Assembly: GCA_020638465.1 (NCBI GenBank)
Contig: JACKIM010000002.1
Span: 1,054,001-1,118,000 of the forward strand
Length of the DNA stretch: 64,000 nucleotides
Origin: Geminicoccaceae bacterium
GTDB lineage: Bacteria; Pseudomonadota; Alphaproteobacteria; Geminicoccales; Geminicoccaceae
Reading direction: 5' to 3'
Shown one piece after another: positions 26,551-35,480 of this stretch. Position numbers and translations under genes: made by a program. Under the pieces are notes generated by a model, which saw nothing but the letters and a program-made list of their open reading frames with translations, did not search any database and was not told the origin of the DNA. How positions within the stretch are numbered: position 1 is the first letter of the stretch; every line of letters begins with the position of its first letter.

Positions 26551-27720
26551 ATGTCCTCATTGGAAGAAAAAACCAAGCTGGTAACCCTCGCCCGTTCTCC
26601 GGAGCTTTACGGGGGCATGGTCAGCACCCCGATATTCCGGTCCTCGACCATCCTGTTCCCGACGCTCGAAGCGCAGGGCAAGGCCCGCACGCATGTCGAT
26701 CTCACCTACGGAACCCACGGCACCCAGACGAAATTCGCGTTCGAGGAGGCGATCGCCGAACTCGAACACGGATACCGCTCGCTTGCCGTCTCAAGCGGCC
26801 TCGCCGCCATTACACTTCCCCTTGCAGCCTTGCTGGGTGCCGGCGACCACCTTCTCGTTACAGACAGCGCCTATTTCCCCACCCGACGTTTCTGCGATCG
26901 CGACCTTGCGCGCTACGGGATAGAAACCACCTACTACGACCCTGCCGTCGGCGGTGGCATCGAGGACCTGATCCGTCCCGAAACGAAGCTCATCCTGCTG
27001 GAATCGCCCGGCAGCCTCACCTTCGAAATGCAGGATGTGCCGGCCATCGCCGCTGTGGCAAAAAAACACGGGGTCCTGACACTCATCGACAACACCTGGG
27101 CGACCCCCCTGTTCTTCAAGCCGCTCGATCTGGGCATCGACATCTCGATCCAGGCCGTAACCAAATATATCGGCGGTCACAGCGATATTCTCATGGGCGT
27201 CATCACCACGACCGAGGCGGTCCATGAACGCATGCGCGAACATATCTCGCATTTCGGGGACAGTGTCTCTCCGGAGGACTGCTTTCTGGCGATGCGCGGC
27301 ATGCGCAGCATGGCGGCCCGCCTCGAACGCCAGCAGCGCAGCGCGATGGAAGTGGCCCGATGGCTGCACGAGCGCCCCGAAGTCGACAGGGTGCTCTATC
27401 CTGCCCTGCCCTCCGATCCCGGGCACGAGTTGTGGAAGCGCGACATGACCGGCGCATCGAGCCTGTTCGGCGTGGTGATGCAGCCGGGAAGCCGCGCAGC
27501 GGTGGAGGCGATGGTCGACAATCTCGAACTCTTCGGGATCGGCGCCAGCTGGGGTGGTTTCGAAAGCCTCGTCACCGCTCCCGACCCCACCGCTATCCGC
27601 ACGGCCACGACGTGGAGCGGTCCCGGCCCGCTGTTGCGCCTGCATATCGGGCTCGAGGAGCCTGCCGACCTCATGGCCGACCTCGAAGCGGGGCTGGTAC
27701 GCTACCGGAACACCGACTGA
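26551..27720 (+). CDS. metC: Cystathionine beta-lyase (Cys/Met metabolism PLP enzyme)
   Basis: 389-residue PLP enzyme of the Cys/Met metabolism family. PLP-binding elements include SSGLAAITLPLAALLGAGDH, LLESPGSLTFEMQD, IDNTWATPLFFKP and the Schiff-base lysine K205 in AVTKYIGGHSDILMG. SWGGFESL and the RLHIGLEEPADLMADL ending match MetC-type cystathionine beta-lyases. It converts cystathionine to homocysteine, pyruvate and ammonia. It is divergent from aapJ and is followed one base later by a VOC-family gene. Confidence 0.9.
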   Translation: MSSLEEKTKLVTLARSPELYGGMVSTPIFRSSTILFPTLEAQGKARTHVDLTYGTHGTQTKFAFEEAIAELEHGYRSLAVSSGLAAITLPLAALLGAGDHLLVTDSAYFPTRRFCDRDLARYGIETTYYDPAVGGGIEDLIRPETKLILLESPGSLTFEMQDVPAIAAVAKKHGVLTLIDNTWATPLFFKPLDLGIDISIQAVTKYIGGHSDILMGVITTTEAVHERMREHISHFGDSVSPEDCFLAMRGMRSMAARLERQQRSAMEVARWLHERPEVDRVLYPALPSDPGHELWKRDMTGASSLFGVVMQPGSRAAVEAMVDNLELFGIGASWGGFESLVTAPDPTAIRTATTWSGPGPLLRLHIGLEEPADLMADLEAGLVRYRNTD

Positions 27721-27721
27721 C

Positions 27722-28141
27722 ATGTTGCGCGGCATTCTCGAGACCGTTCTCTATGTCGACGATCTTGCGGCTGCCGAGACATTCTATGCCGGCGTGCTTG
27801 GCCTCGAAGTGGACAGTCGCAAGGAAGGGTTGTTCATCTTCTTCAGGCTCGACCAGGCAATGCTGCTCGTCTTCCAGCGCGCGGCAGCCCGGGAAAGCCG
27901 CGGCGTTCCTTCGCACGGTACGGACGGCAGCGGCCATGCCTGCTTCAAGGTTCCCGAAGCCGAGCTTGCCGCATGGGAGCAGCGACTGACCCGTCACGGC
28001 ATCGCGATCGAACAGCGCCAGGCATGGCCACGCGGCGGCAGGTCCTTCTATTTTCGCGACCCGGATGGTAACAGCCTTGAGATCGCAACACCGCTGATCT
28101 GGGGATTTCCCGATTGTCCACAGGCTGGGGATAACAACTGA
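27722..28141 (+). CDS. VOC-superfamily (glyoxalase-like) protein
   Basis: 139-residue VOC-fold protein. The first module starts ILETVLYVDDLAAAETFYAGVLGL and the second ends with GRSFYFRDPDGNSLEIATPLIWG. The F-x-DPDGNxLE motif holds a metal-ligand Glu. The ATG at 27722 starts one base after the metC stop, so the two are likely cotranscribed; a longer frame into metC is not real. Substrate unknown; dioxygenase or thiol-transfer functions occur in the superfamily. Confidence 0.85.
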   Translation: MLRGILETVLYVDDLAAAETFYAGVLGLEVDSRKEGLFIFFRLDQAMLLVFQRAAARESRGVPSHGTDGSGHACFKVPEAELAAWEQRLTRHGIAIEQRQAWPRGGRSFYFRDPDGNSLEIATPLIWGFPDCPQAGDNN

Positions 28142-28225
28142 TACCGCGATCAACCCGCTAAGCGGAACTCAATCGCAGGTCAGCGGATCCCTCTCCCACC
28201 CCTGACACGCTCGCCGTGCGGGCAT

Positions 28226-28255
28226 CAAAAAAGGCGCCGGATTTCCCGACGCCTT
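28226..28255 (-). terminator. Rho-independent terminator of the NDUFA12-like gene
   Basis: On the minus strand an approximately 10-bp stem (28231-28255, with one G-U pair and a GAAAT loop) is followed by six T. It lies 28 bases past the stop of the 28283 gene and faces the end of the VOC gene. Confidence 0.8.
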
Positions 28256-28282
28256 CGATGCGGATGCCCATGAGAAGATGAT

Positions 28283-28693
28283 CTATTCCGGAGACCAGGC
28301 TTCGTAATCGCCGGTTGCGTGAGCCCTCTGGCCGCCACGACTGACATGCCCCTTCGGCAGGTGGGCGTTGCCGGTCCCCGATTGATTGGGTTGATGCTCC
28401 TTCTCCCAGCTCTTGACCAACGGCGACAACTCGCTTGGAGCCTTTTCGCGATTTTTGTGCAGCCAGGCGTTCCAACCGGCCGGCACCGAGCTCGCGTCGA
28501 TCTCGCCTTCCCCGGGATAGACAACCCAGCGCCGTTCATTGCGCCAGTCATCCACGTCGCCGCGTTCGCGATAATAGACGTTGCCATACTCATCCTCACC
28601 GACCTTCACGCCCTTGCGCTGCGTCAGGAGGTGAGTGCCGAGACGATTGAGCTTGAGCCACTTGAGCAAGATTGCACTCCCGAGTTCCAGCAA
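28283..28693 (-). CDS. NDUFA12-family accessory subunit of NADH:ubiquinone oxidoreductase (complex I, 17.2 kDa)
   Basis: 136-residue homologue of mitochondrial NDUFA12, an accessory subunit at the matrix arm of complex I found in alphaproteobacteria. The family motif runs GVKVGEDEYGNVYYRER, then RRWVVYPGEGEIDASSVP and GWNAWLHK. The N-terminus ILLKWLKLNRLGTHLLTQRKG is weakly hydrophobic, as usual. The C-terminal tail GNAHLPKGHVSRGGQRAHATGDYEAWSPE resembles the tail of the alphaproteobacterial forms. It stands alone, as is usual for this gene outside the nuo operon. Confidence 0.9.
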   Translation of the reverse strand: MLELGSAILLKWLKLNRLGTHLLTQRKGVKVGEDEYGNVYYRERGDVDDWRNERRWVVYPGEGEIDASSVPAGWNAWLHKNREKAPSELSPLVKSWEKEHQPNQSGTGNAHLPKGHVSRGGQRAHATGDYEAWSPE

Positions 28694-29131
28694 TGTCGCG
28701 CCCGTTATGCCGCGTCGGGTCCAGGGCGTCCAGTACTACGCGCCTGCCGGGCCGAACGGTCGCAGGCGCTCCGGGAGATCCGCCAACAGGCTGTGGATAA
28801 ATGGGAAAACCGCCAAGATTGACTTTCGCTGAGCACCATCAGCGAATTGATGATCGCCATCATTTTCCACCGGTGGGCGCGAGATATCCCCTGTTGCCTT
28901 CATTCCCCGCTTGTCCACAGGTAGCCAGCGGCAATTCACAACCCGGCAAAATGATCCACAGGGGTTCTCTCTCGTCGTTGCCACCCCGCGCTCTCGATGT
29001 TGCCCTGCGGGCACGATCGAGGGACCGATCACCTGAGGGAGGTTGATATCACTCTCGACTCAGGCGCGGATTGATTGCAACAAGATGCGCCATCCAAGCG
29101 TTCGACCCCTACCGGGAGTCTTTTCGCTTCA

Positions 29132-29178
29132 AATCAATATTTAGTTTGCCTTCCTCTTGTTGTGGCTATATCTAGCGA
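29132..29178 (+). promoter_or_regulatory. Tandem NrdR-like boxes upstream of nrdJ
   Basis: Core CAATATTTAG at 29135-29144 and core CTATATCTAG at 29166-29175 each match the NrdR-box core (C-W-A-T-A-T-A-T-W-G) with one mismatch. They start exactly 31 bases apart, the three-turn spacing typical of paired NrdR boxes. The flanks match the full 16-base consensus only partly (stronger in the first). A TTTGCC/TATATC promoter-like pair at 29145-29172 overlaps the second box, which would suit repression. NrdR represses ribonucleotide reductase genes when dATP is high. Confidence 0.6.
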
Positions 29179-29286
29179 TTGTTGGGCAACCAGCGATGGG
29201 TCCTGCTCTCCCGAAGCTCATGTCGATGACTTTGGGAGCGTCCTGCCGCCCTTTCGTGGCTGGAAAGGTCCGGTTTCATATGCCGA

Positions 29287-29315
29287 TTGAGATTTGCCGC
29301 GGACAGGTCTAAACT
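29287..29315 (+). promoter_or_regulatory. Candidate sigma-70 promoter within the nrdJ leader
   Basis: TTGAGA (29287-29292), 17-base spacer, TAAACT (29310-29315). A start near 29322 would give a transcript that meets the hairpin at 29363-29401 after about 80 bases, before reaching nrdJ. Confidence 0.45.
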
Positions 29316-29362
29316 AAGCGTTGAGTGATAAGCGGATCAGTCGACGCTGACCGTTACGTCAT

Positions 29363-29401
29363 GGGATACCGTTCCTGCGCGGTTTGCGGGATCCCGTTTT
29401 T
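29363..29401 (+). terminator. Terminator-like hairpin (possible attenuator) ahead of nrdJ
   Basis: GGGAT-ACCG (29363-29371) pairs with CGGT (29380-29383) and ATCCC (29391-29395) around a bulge, and is followed by GTTTTT. On the plus strand it would end a short RNA or attenuate nrdJ transcription. The bulge makes it weaker than a standard terminator. It lies 59 bases before the nrdJ start. Confidence 0.45.
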
Positions 29402-29459
29402 GATTTGACGAACGGTTCGAGAACATTCTAGGAATTCGACGACGAGGAGAATGCGGTCG

Positions 29460-32400
29460 ATGAAGATCCAGCGCGCCTATACGAAGGCAGGTGAATCACC
29501 CTACGAGGCGATCCCCTTCCGGCTGGCGAGCAGCGAGATTCGCAATCCGGACGGAACGGTGGTCTTTCGGCTCGACGAGGCCGAGGTGCCTTCGAGCTGG
29601 TCGCAGGTGGCTGTCGACGTCCTGGCGCAGAAGTATTTTCGCAAGGCCGGTGTCCCGGCGCGGCTGAAGGTCGTTCGAGAGAAGGGGGTGCCGAGCTGGT
29701 TGCAGCGGCGCGTGGCCGATGACGAGGCGCTGGCCTCCCTGCCGGCCGATGAGCGCCTGGGAGGCGAGACCAGTGCGCAGCAGGTCTTTGATCGTCTTGC
29801 CGGCACGTGGACCTACTGGGGCTGGAAGCATGGCTATTTCGATACGGAGGTGGATGCTCGCGCCTTCTTCGACGAACACCGCTACATGCTGGCCCGCCAG
29901 ATGGCCGCGCCCAATTCGCCGCAATGGTTCAATACCGGTCTGCACTGGGCCTACGGCATTGACGGGCCGGCCCAGGGGCATTTCTTCGTCGACCCGAAGG
30001 ACGGTACGGTCCACGCGTCGAAGACGGCCTATGAACGTCCGCAGCCGCATGCCTGTTTCATCCAGAGCATCAATGACGATCTGGTGAACGAGGGCGGCAT
30101 CATGGATTTGTGGGTCCGTGAGGCGCGCCTGTTCAAATACGGCTCGGGTACCGGCACGAACTTCTCGAACCTGCGCGGCGAGGGCGAGGCCCTGTCGGGC
30201 GGTGGCCGTTCGTCAGGCCTGATGAGCTTCCTCAAGATCGGCGACCGGGCGGCCGGTGCGATCAAGTCCGGCGGAACCACACGCCGTGCCGCCAAGATGG
30301 TCATCTGCGATGTCGATCATCCGGACATCGAACAGTTCATCTCCTGGAAAGTTCTCGAAGAGCAGAAAGTTGCCGCACTGGTCGCCGGCTCCAGGCTGGT
30401 CAAGCGCCATGTCAACGCCATTCTCGCCGCCTGCGGCGATGCTGAAGGCGAAGGTGACAGTGACGGGCGCTTCGATCCGAAGGTCAACAAGGCGCTGGCG
30501 AAAGCCGTGCGTGAGGCTCGCCGCGGCTTCCTGCCCGAAGGCTCGATCCAGCAGGCCCTGTTGCTTGCCCGGCAGGGACACACCGCCATCGAGCTGCCCG
30601 AGTTCAATGCCGACTGGGACAGTGATGCCTATCTGACCGTTGCCGGCCAGAACTCCAACAATTCGGTTCGGGTCAGCGAGGCGTTCCTTGAAGCGGTTCG
30701 CCGGGATGCACCGTGGCAACTCGTCCGCCGCACCGATGGCCGGGTCTCCAGCACGGTGCGTGCCCGCGACCTCTGGGAGCAGATCTGCCATGCGGCCTGG
30801 GCCAGCGCCGACCCGGGCATCCAGTACGATACCACCATCAACGAATGGCACACCTGCCCCGGCGATGGCCGCATCAACGCTTCCAATCCCTGTTCGGAGT
30901 ACATGTTCCTCGACGATACGGCCTGCAATCTCGCATCGCTGAACCTGATGCAGTTCCGCACGCCCGACGGAGAATTCGACATCCGGAGCTTCGAGCACGC
31001 GACCCGGCTTTGGACGATCGTGCTTGAGGTCTCCGTACTGATGGCACAATTCCCCAGTGCAAGAATTGCCGAGCTGTCCTACCGCTTCCGCACGCTGGGG
31101 CTGGGCTATGCGAATATCGGCGGCCTGCTCATGGCATCGGGCATTCCCTATGACAGTGCCGCCGGCCGCGCCTATTGCGGTGCCATCACGGCATTGATGA
31201 CGGGGACATCGTATAAGGTGTCGGCAGAAATGGCTGGCGAGCTCGGAGCGTTCCCCGGCTATGACGGTAACCGCGAGGATATGCTGCGCGTCTTGCGCAA
31301 CCATCGCCGGGCGGCCCGCAGCGAACATGAGGGGTATGAGCAGCTGTCGATCCTGCCGGTTGTGCTCGATGCGGCCAACGTGCCGGTGAGTGGTCTCGCC
31401 GAGACTGCCATGATCGCCTGGGACGAAGCCGTGGAACTGGCCGAAAGGAACGGCGTGCGCAACGCACAGGTGTCGGTGATCGCTCCGACCGGTACCATCG
31501 GTCTGGTCATGGACTGCGACACCACCGGCATCGAGCCTGACTTTGCACTGGTGAAATTCAAGAAGCTCGCCGGCGGCGGCTTCTTCAAGATCATCAACCG
31601 CATGGTACCGCAGGCCCTGCGCACGCTGGGCTACAACGAGGCACAGATCGAGGACATCACCCGTTATGCGGTGGGGCGCGGCACGCTTGAGGGGGCGCCG
31701 CACATCAATCATCAGTCACTGGAAGCCAAGGGGTTCACCAGGGACGTCTTGCGCAACCTCGAAACCAAGCTGCCCACGGCCTTCGACATCAAGTTCGTCT
31801 TCAACCGCTTCACGCTGGGCGACGATGCCTGCCGGGCCCTGGGTTTCAGCGACGAGCAGATCGGCGACCCGGCCTTCGACATGCTGGCCGCCCTGGGTTT
31901 CGGCCGTCAGCAGATCGAGGCGGCCAATGCCTATTGCTGCGGCACCATGACCGTCGAGGGTGCACCGCATCTCAAGGACCGGCATCTGCCGGTGTTCGAC
32001 TGTGCCAATCCCTGCGGCCGCAGGGGCAGGCGCTATCTATCGGCGATGAGCCACATTCACATGATGGCCGCCGCCCAGCCCTTCATCTCCGGTGCCATCT
32101 CGAAGACCATCAACATGCCGGGCACGGCGACCGTGGCCGATTGCGATGTCGCCTATCTCGAAGGCTGGCGTCTGGGGCTCAAGGCGCTGGCCCTCTATCG
32201 CGACGGTTCGAAGCTCTCCCAGCCGCTCTCCTCGATGATGCTCGAGATCGAGGATGATGCCGGTGAGGACGAGGAGAAGGCACAGGTCGAGCGAATCATC
32301 CAGGTCACCGAAAAGGTGGTCGAACGCATCGTCGGCGAACGCCGGGTCCTGCCGCAGCGGCGCAAGGGTTACACCCAGAAGGCCATGGTTGGCGGCCACA

Positions 32401-33074
32401 AGGTCTATCTGCGTACCGGTGAATATGAAGACGGTACCCTGGGCGAGATCTTTGTCGACATGCACAAGGAAGGGGCTGCCTTCCGTTCCCTGATGAACAG
32501 TTTCGCCATCGCGATTTCTACCGGACTGCAATATGGCGTACCGCTGGAGAAGTTCGTCGAGGCCTTCTCTTATGTGCGCTTCGAGCCTTCGGGTATCGTG
32601 CAGGGCAATGATTCGATCAAGATGGCGACATCCGTCATCGACTACATTTTCCGTGAACTGGCCATTTCCTATCTCGGCCGCAACGACCTTGCCAATGTCG
32701 ACCCCGATCAGCTTCGCCACGATGCGATCGGCCGCGGCAGCCGCGAGGGCGGGGTGGACGAGGAAGCCGTGGCCCAGATCGCATCCACCGGTTTCGTGCG
32801 TGGCAAGCTCCGCCTGCTTGCGGGTGGCCATGGCCCGGGACACGAAACGAAGGACAAACCGGACAGCAAGGTGAAGACCGGTTCGACGGTCGGCAGTGCC
32901 GCCGTCGGCGACGTGTCGTCGCCATCAAGAGACAGCCGCGAACAGCAGGCCGAGATCGCCCGGATGCAGGGCTATGTCGGCGACAGCTGTCCTTCCTGCG
33001 GCAACTTCACGCTGGTGCGCAATGGCACCTGCCTGAAATGTGACACGTGCGGCTCCACAACAGGATGTAGCTGA
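29460..33074 (+). CDS. nrdJ: Vitamin B12-dependent ribonucleotide reductase (class II)
   Basis: 1204-residue adenosylcobalamin-dependent reductase making dNTPs from ribonucleotides without oxygen dependence. Visible motifs: NSPQWFNTGLHWAYG, HACFIQSINDDLV, GSGTGTNFSNLRG, the NPCSEYMFLDDTACNLASLNL block with C478, and SVIAPTGTIGLVMDCDTTGIEPD. The C-terminus has a Cys-rich zinc-ribbon-like tail (SCPSCGNF, CLKCDTCGST). The length and tail match the long alphaproteobacterial class II enzymes. ATG at 29460 has GAGGAG ten bases upstream; the ATG at 29451 is only two bases from it. No nrdAB is in the window. Confidence 0.95.
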   Translation: MKIQRAYTKAGESPYEAIPFRLASSEIRNPDGTVVFRLDEAEVPSSWSQVAVDVLAQKYFRKAGVPARLKVVREKGVPSWLQRRVADDEALASLPADERLGGETSAQQVFDRLAGTWTYWGWKHGYFDTEVDARAFFDEHRYMLARQMAAPNSPQWFNTGLHWAYGIDGPAQGHFFVDPKDGTVHASKTAYERPQPHACFIQSINDDLVNEGGIMDLWVREARLFKYGSGTGTNFSNLRGEGEALSGGGRSSGLMSFLKIGDRAAGAIKSGGTTRRAAKMVICDVDHPDIEQFISWKVLEEQKVAALVAGSRLVKRHVNAILAACGDAEGEGDSDGRFDPKVNKALAKAVREARRGFLPEGSIQQALLLARQGHTAIELPEFNADWDSDAYLTVAGQNSNNSVRVSEAFLEAVRRDAPWQLVRRTDGRVSSTVRARDLWEQICHAAWASADPGIQYDTTINEWHTCPGDGRINASNPCSEYMFLDDTACNLASLNLMQFRTPDGEFDIRSFEHATRLWTIVLEVSVLMAQFPSARIAELSYRFRTLGLGYANIGGLLMASGIPYDSAAGRAYCGAITALMTGTSYKVSAEMAGELGAFPGYDGNREDMLRVLRNHRRAARSEHEGYEQLSILPVVLDAANVPVSGLAETAMIAWDEAVELAERNGVRNAQVSVIAPTGTIGLVMDCDTTGIEPDFALVKFKKLAGGGFFKIINRMVPQALRTLGYNEAQIEDITRYAVGRGTLEGAPHINHQSLEAKGFTRDVLRNLETKLPTAFDIKFVFNRFTLGDDACRALGFSDEQIGDPAFDMLAALGFGRQQIEAANAYCCGTMTVEGAPHLKDRHLPVFDCANPCGRRGRRYLSAMSHIHMMAAAQPFISGAISKTINMPGTATVADCDVAYLEGWRLGLKALALYRDGSKLSQPLSSMMLEIEDDAGEDEEKAQVERIIQVTEKVVERIVGERRVLPQRRKGYTQKAMVGGHKVYLRTGEYEDGTLGEIFVDMHKEGAAFRSLMNSFAIAISTGLQYGVPLEKFVEAFSYVRFEPSGIVQGNDSIKMATSVIDYIFRELAISYLGRNDLANVDPDQLRHDAIGRGSREGGVDEEAVAQIASTGFVRGKLRLLAGGHGPGHETKDKPDSKVKTGSTVGSAAVGDVSSPSRDSREQQAEIARMQGYVGDSCPSCGNFTLVRNGTCLKCDTCGSTTGCS

Positions 33075-33133
33075 CGCGATCACATGCGTCCCGTCGGGCA
33101 GCGGGACGTTCTTTCCTTGTATTCTCCTCCTTG

Positions 33134-33166
33134 AGCCCGGGATTTCGGTCCCGGGCTTCTTCTTTT
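33134..33166 (+). terminator. Rho-independent terminator between nrdJ and otsB
   Basis: Nine-base-pair stem AGCCCGGGA (33134-33142) with TCCCGGGCT (33149-33157), followed by TCTTCTTTT. It terminates nrdJ. Confidence 0.85.
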
Positions 33167-33184
33167 CCGGTCGGTCTCCGCCGT

Positions 33185-33979
33185 TCAGCGCAGCCTGTCG
33201 AGGAGCTTGGCAAGGAACCGCGCCACCGCGGCGACATCGTCGAGACGGTAGCGCGCATCTGTCTGCCGTTCGCACGAACCGACGACGATCGACACGCCCT
33301 TGAAGCCGATGGCACTGAAAGCGTGCTCGTCGGTCAGATCGTCGCCGATGAAAACCGGCATGAGCCCCGACTGACGCTTTCCCAGCTCGTCCAGCATGCA
33401 ACGGACAGCCATGCCCTTGTGCCATTCGAATTTCGGACGAATCTCGAAGACCATCTTGCCGCCATGAAGTTCGAGCCGCCCTTCGCCCGCCAACAGGGTC
33501 TTCAGCCGTCCGGCAAGATCGGCACACGCAGTCTCGCCGGCAAGACGGTAATGGATGGCGATCGAATGCGATTTGCGCTCGCTGAGAATGCCGTCGAGAT
33601 GACCGATCACCCGTGGCAGGGCTTCCCCGATCCGATCCAGATCGGCAAGGAACTCGTCACCGCGGCGCTCGGCGAAGCCGCCTGGCCCCTCCATCACATA
33701 TCCATGGCTGCCGGCGTAGAACAGTCCGTCAATGGCCACCCGTTGGCGCACGTCGTCGATGTCACGACCACTCACCACGGCAACCGGCATCAGTTCGGCA
33801 AGATCGACCAGGACAGGCTTCACGCCCTCGTATAATTGCGCATCCTCGGGATGATCCGCAATCGGCGACAAGGTGCCGTCGAAATCGAGGAACAGGGCAA
33901 CACCACGGCCAACCCACGCCGCCTCGATCAGGTCGAGGCTTTCGCCTGCGGCCGGCAGGGCCTTGATCGCTACACCCAT
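33185..33979 (-). CDS. otsB: Trehalose-6-phosphate phosphatase OtsB
   Basis: 264-residue HAD-superfamily phosphatase that removes phosphate from trehalose-6-phosphate. HAD motif I is FLDFDGTLSPIADHPE, with the nucleophile Asp first. Motif II is in AVVSGRDIDDV and motif IV is VFIGDDLTDEHAF. GSHGYVMEG and EWHKGMAV are OtsB-family blocks. Normal length. It converges on nrdJ and is about 25 kb from otsA, with no other trehalose gene beside it. Confidence 0.92.
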   Translation of the reverse strand: MGVAIKALPAAGESLDLIEAAWVGRGVALFLDFDGTLSPIADHPEDAQLYEGVKPVLVDLAELMPVAVVSGRDIDDVRQRVAIDGLFYAGSHGYVMEGPGGFAERRGDEFLADLDRIGEALPRVIGHLDGILSERKSHSIAIHYRLAGETACADLAGRLKTLLAGEGRLELHGGKMVFEIRPKFEWHKGMAVRCMLDELGKRQSGLMPVFIGDDLTDEHAFSAIGFKGVSIVVGSCERQTDARYRLDDVAAVARFLAKLLDRLR

Positions 33980-34366
33980 ATCGTCTCCGAACGTTGATCA
34001 TGTCAGTGCCACCGATCGACCGTCACGGCCATCCACCCGCATTTCCGGACGTCGCCCATCGGCAACGACGACCTAGCACCACCCGGATCGCCATTGCGAT
34101 ATCCAATTTCAGCCTGTCGACAGAATGCCGACAGCCGCGATGCATGATCCGGAATGCCCCCTTGTCGCCCGGAAAAGCGGTCTTCATCATGAATGGATGA
34201 TTGACCCGGAAGGCACCTTGAAGGGTGCATTGTCGCCATTCTTCGCTTATCGAGGGATCATTTGTGCGAAGGAAGGTCGCGTGATCGCGAATGATTGACG
34301 CGCATTGCAGAAGGACCTGTAGTCAACGACCCAATTGAGGCGATTGTCGTGCACATCCTGTCAAAT
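33980..34366. other. 387-base region upstream of the FHA gene and otsB
   Basis: Divergent upstream region. Short open frames occur but none has a ribosome-binding site with recognisable protein character. A short hairpin GCACC/GGTGC lies around 34215-34230 without a U tract. No operator recognised. Confidence 0.3.
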
Positions 34367-34789
34367 ATGATTGAACCTGCGTTCGAAGTGATCCTCCTGG
34401 GTCAGTCCCACGATGTCCGTCTGGCCCTCGGATGCGAGGAACAGTTGATCGACAAGCTCCCCTTTTCCGTGGGTCGCCGCCTCGGCCATGGCGAGCGTGC
34501 CATGGGACGTCCCGTCGACCTCGCCTTGCCCGATCGTCGCCCTTACCAGCTTTCACGCTGTCATTTCGCGATTATCCGCGGTCGCGACGGTCTCATTGTC
34601 GTCGATACCGGCAGCCGTCAGGGAACCATCGTCAATGACGTCGTGCTGGGGCAGAGAGCAGGTGTGCTGCGCGCGCACCTTCCCCCGGGCAACAACAGCA
34701 TCATCGCGGGCGGGCCAGGCTCGCCCTTCAGGTTCACCGTCTCCATGCGTCTGGCCTGCCCGCCCCTGGATCGGGCATCTGGCGCCTGA
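34367..34789 (+). CDS. FHA-domain protein
   Basis: About 140 residues forming one forkhead-associated phosphothreonine-binding domain. The motif set is present: the GR in FSVGRRLG, S-R-x-H in YQLSRCHFAII and the Gly/Asn turn in DTGSRQGTIVNDVVLG. The domain fills almost the entire protein and no enzymatic or membrane part is attached. The start is uncertain: ATG at 34367 (MIEPAFEVILLG) is listed, GTG at 34349 and TTG at 34295 are alternatives. No Ser/Thr kinase, phosphatase or type VI secretion gene lies nearby, so its phosphorylated partner is unknown. Confidence 0.75.
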   Translation: MIEPAFEVILLGQSHDVRLALGCEEQLIDKLPFSVGRRLGHGERAMGRPVDLALPDRRPYQLSRCHFAIIRGRDGLIVVDTGSRQGTIVNDVVLGQRAGVLRAHLPPGNNSIIAGGPGSPFRFTVSMRLACPPLDRASGA

Positions 34790-34994
34790 AAGGCCAGCCA
34801 CCGGCAACATGCATATTCAAGAGATGGCGATGGAACCATCCCGTACTGGCTATCTGGTGCCCAGCAAAATGGCCGCCTGGCGGATCTGACCCGTATGTTT
34901 CTCCGCCAGGCTCCCCGCTGTCCCCGGCTTGCGGGATTCAGCTTTGGCAGATTGTTCGCCCGTCGGCATATGGTGCCGTCCGACCCAGACGGCC

Positions 34995-35312
34995 CTACCC
35001 GAAGCTTCCTGACAAGCCCGTCATCCTGAACGGGCGGGAATGCGGCAGATGCCCCTCCGATTCGATTGCCAATGCCAGCGCCTCCATCTCGCGGGCAATG
35101 TCATGTGCATCGATCTGCAATCCCACATGCGGGACCTCCATGCACCGAAGGCGGATGGCCATCAGTTGAAGCTCGCTGGCAGCCTGTTTCAGTCCCTGCA
35201 TTACCTCATGACGTCGCGCTGTATCCTGGACAATCACGGTCCATTTCCTTTTTGCAGACTTTCCTTGCTCGATTTGCCGGCATCCACGAATACCCTCCGC
35301 CAGCTTTCTCAA
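34995..35312 (-). CDS. Possible small hypothetical protein
   Basis: 105 codons from a TTG at 35312. The part from about residue 35 on (HEVMQGLKQAASELQLMAIRL...) uses mostly G or C in the third codon position and predicts helices, which suggests a real coding region. The first third is less convincing, and an internal ATG could be the true start (about 68 residues). No family recognised. It is divergent from the large PAS histidine kinase at 35481. Confidence 0.4.
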   Translation of the reverse strand: MRKLAEGIRGCRQIEQGKSAKRKWTVIVQDTARRHEVMQGLKQAASELQLMAIRLRCMEVPHVGLQIDAHDIAREMEALALAIESEGHLPHSRPFRMTGLSGSFG

Positions 35313-35480
35313 TATATCGGGTCCAGGTTACGCCATGATGTCAGGGGTGACGCCAATTAACTGAAAATCATGACATTTTGTTACCATGCGTAGCAGTACT
35401 TATTACCGCTGCAGTCGGACTTCCATTTGATATAAGTCATATCGTCATACTTCCGTGAGTTCAGAGCGAAAGCAAGCTGA

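Larger units (their letters stand above)
28694..29459. other. 766-base gene-free region with the nrdJ regulatory leader
   Basis: No convincing gene on either strand. The left part (to about 29100) is the upstream region of the minus-strand NDUFA12-like gene; I see no clear motif in it. The right part holds tandem NrdR-like boxes, a promoter-like pair overlapping them, a second promoter-like pair at 29287-29315 and a terminator-like hairpin before the nrdJ start. No B12-box-like element of a cobalamin riboswitch was recognised. Confidence 0.6.

Noticed and set aside
29180..29450. Possible cobalamin riboswitch before the B12-dependent reductase
   Set aside because: I looked for a B12-box-like element and the usual surrounding stems and saw none; only the promoter-like pair and the hairpin with T tail are visible.
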